Shown piece by piece: positions 61,907 through 64,000 of a DNA stretch of 64,000 bases (positions are counted from its first letter, which is position 1; every line of letters begins with the position of its first letter). A program made the translations under genes and the position numbers. This DNA comes from Coriaria nepalensis (lineage: Eukaryota; Streptophyta; Magnoliopsida; Cucurbitales; Coriariaceae). A model generated the notes under the pieces. The model did not search any database and had not been told where the DNA came from. It saw only the letters and a program-made list of their open reading frames with translations. The DNA is taken from positions 8,176,501 through 8,240,500 of the forward strand of contig CP114495.1 of the NCBI GenBank assembly GCA_027186245.1. Direction: 5' to 3'.

Positions 61907-64000
61907 TCAACTTTTAGCTAATAGGTCGGCCAAGCGAATCTTTGAAGTTTCGACCGAAGGCAGCCGATAGTCATAGTAGATTATCCTCCTGCAATGTTGG
62001 CAACATTTACACTCGAGGATGGACGAATGAGGCTTTACTATTATTGAGCGGATGAAATGTCTCAAACTATTAATTATCTCATTCTGACTATTTACCCGAG
62101 GGAGATCCCTTATGCTCTGGTTTGACATCTCTATTAGTTAATGGGAAAGAGGTCGAACAACCACAATGGCTGCATTGACGGTGGTTAGGAAAGTGTTTAT
62201 GTCCATGCCTATTAGAGGGGGCAACTCGAAGATGAATAAGCCTTTCTCAACCCATTCTTGAATATATTGTCTGAAAGAAAGACAATCGTTCATTTGATGG
62301 CAGTACGAGTCATAGTACTTATAATAATATTTGTCTCGTACTTTGTCAGCTGATGGTGGCTTGTGATCAAGCGGGATTTTTAACTTCTTACTCTTAAGAA
62401 AGATATCAAAAATCACTCTTGCTTTCGAAGGATCAAAAGAATATACCATATTCTTCTCATGGGGGTATCATTTGACGATATCCCGGCCAGTTAACTTGCT
62501 TGGGGTCGAGATGATTGTCAGCTTATTGTGGCCGATTACCTTGGCAACTCCAACTTTGAAAGAAAACTCTTGATAGTAGGTGTCCATGGAAGTACTTTTT
62601 CGTTAGGCTTCCTCTTTTTATAACTCTTCATACCTGGAAGCCTTCACTGAAAGCTCAAAGAAATCATGAAATTCGATCCCTTTGAACTTCTTTCCAAAAC
62701 TTGATATCAAGTCTGTTAACGGCTAATCTTATGAATTCGAGTTCGAGAAGAATGAAGTGGCATTGATTACGTTGTTGCATAAGTCGAGCTAGATATGCAT
62801 CGGTCCGTTCTCCCGTCCTTTGGTACAAGTGGGATAAATCGGCCACTGTCACCTCCGACTGGACTCGGTATAATTGAGTATGGAAAGATTGTTCCATCTC
62901 TTGCCAATTATGGATAGAACTAGGTGGCAGACATACATACCATGCAAAAGCTAGTAGTAAGGGAATTTATGAAAAGTTGAAGCTATAGTCGGTCACTGGC
63001 ACTAACCTCTCCACATTAGATTGTGAATCGGTTGATGTGTTCAACTGTCGACTAGACGAGTCTTCGCCCAATAGAAGGATGAAATTGGGAATCTAGTAGC
63101 TGTAAGGAAATAACTCTTGGTCGATTTCATTCGAGTACGACTAATGATATACAAGCCGCAGTGGTTACCGGTCGGCCAAGTCGTACATCTCTTGGACAAT
63201 ATTATAGACTAGATGCTTATCGACTGTTGGTTGGACGGCCGACCTCGATTATATGGGTAGAGCCAGAGGTTTTTGAGGGATTTACAGCTCATTGTTCAAA
63301 GGGATGATTCCATAGCAGCATGCCCACATAAAAAGGGCTAGTGTCGGCCCGTAGTCTGACTGAAAGGGTGGCGACTGATATTTTAGTGGTATCAAAAATT
63401 CAATGTTGGGAAATTTATCGGTATATTTCCTCAGTGGAGAATGACATCCGCCTTGATTGATAGATCGGCCATCCGCTAGTAAAGGATGGTCAACCATCCT
63501 TCGGGTTGGTGGTTATATAACGGAGGTTTGGGCGGTTGGAGTGGGATAGCCGTCAAAATCTCTTGTTGATCGCTTTGTTTCCTCGATGGACCACCGACCT
63601 TAAACATGAATGGCCGGATTTAGACGTCCAAATGCCTCCCACAGTAGTCTCATGGTCATGGTGGCTAAAATAGCTCGATTGGTTGTAGATCTTGACCGAG
63701 CAGTTCTAAACAGTCAAGAAAGTAGGCCATTGTATTTGCTGACCGTCTCTCAGCCCCTTCCAGCCGTTTGATAAGTTGTGTCATTAGTAAGTCCGATGGA
63801 TAGGATTATTACGCCTCTAGCCGAACATAAATTCTGTCAATCCCTATCTATGGTTTCTTCCTCCGGATTATGTTCGATATTATCCAGAGGCGGCATCAGA
63901 GGTGGAGTTATCAAATCTGATTAATTTCGACGCTATTCATATTATCGCCTAGATGAAATGGTGAAGATTACCTCAACATTGATCGACACTTGGCAATTTG
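61907..64000 (-). mobile_element. Decayed Ty3/Gypsy retrotransposon gag region, continuing off the right edge
   Basis: Reading leftward from the edge, the gag core is recognised at ~62890-62664 (FHTQLYRVQSEVTVADLSHLYQ, RTDAYLARLMQQRNQCH). Next come FFELSVKASRYEEL (~62680-62640), TYYQEFSFKVGVAKV, YSFDPSKARVIFDIFLKSKK and the Cys/His segment YYDSYCHQMNDCLSFRQYIQEWVEKG (62449-62138). These are typical of plant gypsy gag with YCKYH..W.H.T..C-type knuckles, here mutated (YYDSYCHQMNDC). In-frame stops within the EEL, EEA and VK segments show it is dead. To the left no protease, reverse transcriptase or integrase is visible, so pol is lost or was never present. Confidence 0.7.

Overview
This window is nuclear DNA of a eudicot plant. 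Its coding sequences carry GT-AG introns, the intergenic DNA is very AT-rich with many microsatellites and poly-A/T runs, and the proteins are typical plant families: a group D TDY MAP kinase, a SWEET sugar transporter, a DYW-class PPR protein, an FLX-like coiled coil and a domesticated hAT transposase. I cannot name the species from sequence alone.

Layout, left to right. The first exon of an unrecognised minus-strand gene lies at 295-486. A four-exon IMP1-type inner-membrane protease runs at 1730-3236 (+), and a four-exon plastid-type ribokinase at 5304-7523 (-). A gene-poor 12-kb stretch follows, holding a decayed PIF/Harbinger transposon (about 12.7-15.2 kb). A ten-exon MPK18/19-type kinase occupies 19536-23919 (+), and an FLX-LIKE 1 gene 27037-28360 (-). 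Two abutting TRIM retroelements lie at 30012-30721, then a small one-pass membrane protein gene at 31154-31825 (+) and a decayed Ty3/Gypsy fragment at 32.2-33.7 kb. Two tandem aspartic-protease (A1, nepenthesin/CDR1-like) copies follow: a broken one at 34.65-35.63 kb, joined to a ~130-bp tandem repeat, and a complete one at 36475-38381 (+). After these come an Ulp1-like (C48) fragment (39.9-40.9 kb), SWEET2 (43104-44939, -), a DYW PPR gene (48962-51439, -), a rhamnose-synthase (RHM) pseudogene (about 51.85-53.80 kb, +), a DAYSLEEPER-like hAT gene (55082-57254, -) and, at the right edge, a stop-riddled Ty3/Gypsy gag (61.9-64.0 kb, -).

The order MPK19, FLXL1, one-pass membrane protein, SWEET2, RHM matches from memory the Arabidopsis neighbourhood At3g14720-At3g14790. 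IMP1, MPK and RHM recall the duplicated block near At1g53500-At1g53530. The backbone therefore looks like a conserved syntenic block into which transposons, the protease pair, the PPR gene and the hAT gene are interspersed. The genes do not form a pathway; they are ordinary, separately transcribed plant genes.

The points most worth a second look are the aspartic-protease pair whose active-site motifs are altered in both copies, the RHM pseudogene that keeps a promoter and 5'UTR intron at the syntenic position, the two back-to-back TRIM elements in opposite orientation, and the ~130-bp three-copy repeat that ends the broken protease copy. I found no clearly new multi-gene system.
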